This document shows positions 15,341 through 16,632 of a stretch of 16,632 nucleotides of DNA, piece by piece (positions within the stretch are counted from its first letter, which is position 1; every line of letters starts with the position of its first letter). The translations under genes and the position numbers were made by a program. Source of the DNA: Jaenimonas drosophilae (Eukaryota > Euglenozoa > Kinetoplastea > Trypanosomatida > Trypanosomatidae); NCBI GenBank assembly GCA_030849065.1, contig JASAON010001361.1:1-16632 (forward strand). The letters run 5' to 3'. A model generated the notes under the pieces. It was not told where the DNA came from. It ran no database searches and was given only the letters and a program-made list of their open reading frames with translations.

Positions 15341-15784
15341 CTAGTTGCGCTTGGGGCGGACAGCCTTGCGGGCGAAGCTGCGCTTGGCAGAGTGGGCCTT
15401 GGTGGCAGCGCGCACCTTGGTGGTGCGGCTGGCGATGCGGGCCATCTTGCGGGCACGGCGGAACGCCACATCGGCGAGGTCGGGGCGGACGGAGGCCACC
15501 ACCTTGCTCACCACGGACGCCTTCACGCCAGCGGACTGGACCTTCTTCACGAACATCTGCTTGGGCTTGGTGTTGTTGGTGCCGTCCTTCAGGGTGACGG
15601 AGATGGCACCACCCTTCGCGGGCTTCACGACAGCGGCCTTATCGTTGATGAAGCCGGACTGGCGCTTGGTCCAGTTGCCGTTGTTGTTGAAGGGGTCGTT
15701 GCTCAGGCGGATGCCTCCGCGCTTCTGGAGGAACTTGCTGTTGTTGCGCACCAGCACCCACTGGAGATCGGCAGAGTGCGTCAT
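15341..15784 (-). CDS. RPL28: 60S ribosomal protein eL28
   Basis: 147 residues from ATG at 15784 to TAG at 15343-15341. Family features are the N-terminal MTHSADLQWVLVRNNSKFL, RLSNDPFNNNGNWTKRQSGF, then KAAVVKPAKGG, SVVSKVVASVRPDLADVAFRRARKMAR and a very basic tail ending KAVRPKRN. An in-frame ATG nine codons upstream (15811) would add MATVLFSST. I reject it because the first AG after the pyrimidine tract (15803-15802) lies between the two ATGs, so splicing would remove the upstream one, and because the shorter protein starts where eL28 proteins usually start. It is a component of the large ribosomal subunit. Confidence 0.93.
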   Translation of the reverse strand: MTHSADLQWVLVRNNSKFLQKRGGIRLSNDPFNNNGNWTKRQSGFINDKAAVVKPAKGGAISVTLKDGTNNTKPKQMFVKKVQSAGVKASVVSKVVASVRPDLADVAFRRARKMARIASRTTKVRAATKAHSAKRSFARKAVRPKRN

Positions 15785-15801
15785 GGTGGATGAGAAGAGG
15801 A

Positions 15802-15876
15802 CTGTGGCCATGTGTGAGTGTGTGTGTGTGATAGAGAGGTTGGTAGGAAAGCAAGAAGGAGTGAGGGAGTGAAGAG
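15802..15876 (-). promoter_or_regulatory. Predicted trans-splice acceptor for eL28
   Basis: The minus strand has a long C/T-rich tract (CCTCTTCACTCCCTCACTCC, then TTCTTGCTTTCC and CCTCTCTATC) and a CA run, with no AG until GGCCACAG at 15803-15802. Use of this site leaves a 17-nt 5' UTR (TCCTCTTCTCATCCACC) and fixes the start codon at 15784. Confidence 0.65.
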
Positions 15877-16047
15877 GATTGCGAACAACTGAGCTCAGAC
15901 ATCATGTCTCTCAAGCAACTATGCAATAACCTCCATATGAGCACACGTGCAAAGGTGGGCAAACTTGCCACAACCAACCACATTCAGCAGTTATTGTGTC
16001 AGTTTTGTTGTTGTTGTTGTTGTGCGTGCGTGATCAGGGGGCGGGTA

Positions 16048-16632
16048 TCAAGCAACAATGGGAATGGTGTATCCACAGCAGCGAAGCATCGACATCTCCA
16101 GTCGCTCCACGGCGCTCACCACACACCCCACAACGGCATCGGTCTCGGCCCACGAATCATAGTAGTAGGGGTGGCATGCCGCTGCTTGCACTGTGGTGGT
16201 CTCTGTGCCAACCTCCGCGTCGCTGCGCATGGCAGCACAGACCTCCGCCAGCTCCCGCTGCAGGCTGGCGGACCAAAACTTCATGGAGAGCCACATGGCT
16301 GCAAAGACGAGGACGGCTTGCGTGAATGGCACACAAGACCGAAGAGGAGCCAGCAGCTCCTCATTGCTGGTGGCTGGTGTGCTGCGGGTGGCATGCACCA
16401 GCTCCAGCAACTCTGCCGAGGCAGAGTCCAGCTCAAGTCCATCGCCAGCGTGGCTGCCGTCTTCCTGCCACAGGTCTCGGAGCAACACCTCAGACATGTA
16501 CTGCTCCATCTCCACCATCACGGCCGGATGTGAGGCGTAGGTAACGTGAGGCAGTGCCGAGCTGTCGCAGCAGAGGACCGGCTGACTGCCACATTGCTTC
16601 GCTGCCATCCAGCACAGGTTGGCCAGCAACAA
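16048..16632 (-). CDS. Unrecognised protein, C-terminal 194 residues (runs off the right edge)
   Basis: An open frame enters from the right edge and stops at TGA (16050-16048). I do not recognise the family. It is rich in Ala, Leu, Ser, Cys and Met, with a hydrophobic stretch of about 20 residues (VPFTQAVLVFAAMWLSMKFW, roughly residues 101-120 of the visible part) that could be a membrane segment or a buried helix. An acidic linker (EDGSHAGDGLELDSASAELLEL) lies before it, and a Cys-containing end, LRCCGYTIPIVA, closes the chain. The sustained open frame, its strand agreement with its neighbours and its spacing (263 bases to eL28) support a real gene. The start lies outside the window. Confidence 0.6.
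   Translation of the reverse strand: MLLANLCWMAAKQCGSQPVLCCDSSALPHVTYASHPAVMVEMEQYMSEVLLRDLWQEDGSHAGDGLELDSASAELLELVHATRSTPATSNEELLAPLRSCVPFTQAVLVFAAMWLSMKFWSASLQRELAEVCAAMRSDAEVGTETTTVQAAACHPYYYDSWAETDAVVGCVVSAVERLEMSMLRCCGYTIPIVA

Overview
The window reads as nuclear DNA from a kinetoplastid protist. All nine recognisable protein genes lie on the minus strand, none needs an intron, and they are separated by pyrimidine tract plus AG elements of the kind used for spliced-leader trans-splicing. All three stop codons are used, so the code looks standard. Ribosomal protein uS8/S15A starts with [12 protein letters not shown], which matches my memory of the kinetoplastid form. The frequent CA/GT runs and the protein sequences would suit a bodonid such as Bodo saltans, but I cannot prove the species from this sequence alone.

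In transcription order (right to left) the genes are: the C-terminal part of an unrecognised protein (16048 to the window edge); ribosomal protein eL28 (15341-15784); COPII outer-coat protein Sec31 (11641-14781); translation termination GTPase eRF3 (9125-11212); a mitochondrial Oxa1/YidC-type insertase (7166-8548); a predicted SAM-dependent methyltransferase with an NPPF motif (5828-6853); ribosomal protein uS8/S15A (5180-5572); a TMEM184/organic-solute-transporter-alpha membrane protein with an added C-terminal four-cysteine module (3002-4696); and the N-terminal third or less of an ABCA-type ABC transporter (1055 down to the left edge). They look like one polycistronic unit of unrelated housekeeping genes, as is normal in this group. 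They are not an operon with a shared pathway, although translation (two ribosomal proteins, eRF3) and membrane traffic or insertion (Sec31, Oxa1, TMEM184, ABCA) are both well represented.

Two things stand out. First, 1.8 kb directly upstream of the ABCA start (1056-2859) contains no ATG at all on the transcribed strand, while I count about 40 ATGs on the other strand. At every other gene in the window the ATG-free stretch ends at or just beyond the predicted trans-splice acceptor, 24-267 bp from the start codon. This points to an exceptionally long AUG-purged 5' leader, or several alternative leaders, for the ABCA transporter. Second, eRF3 carries an N-terminal array of QGGYYPQ-like repeats resembling the prion domain of yeast Sup35. 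The next gene upstream, Sec31, carries long polyQ and MMQQPxP arrays, so two low-complexity Q/P-rich proteins sit side by side.

I saw no tRNA, rRNA, CRISPR, transposon or viral gene in the window.
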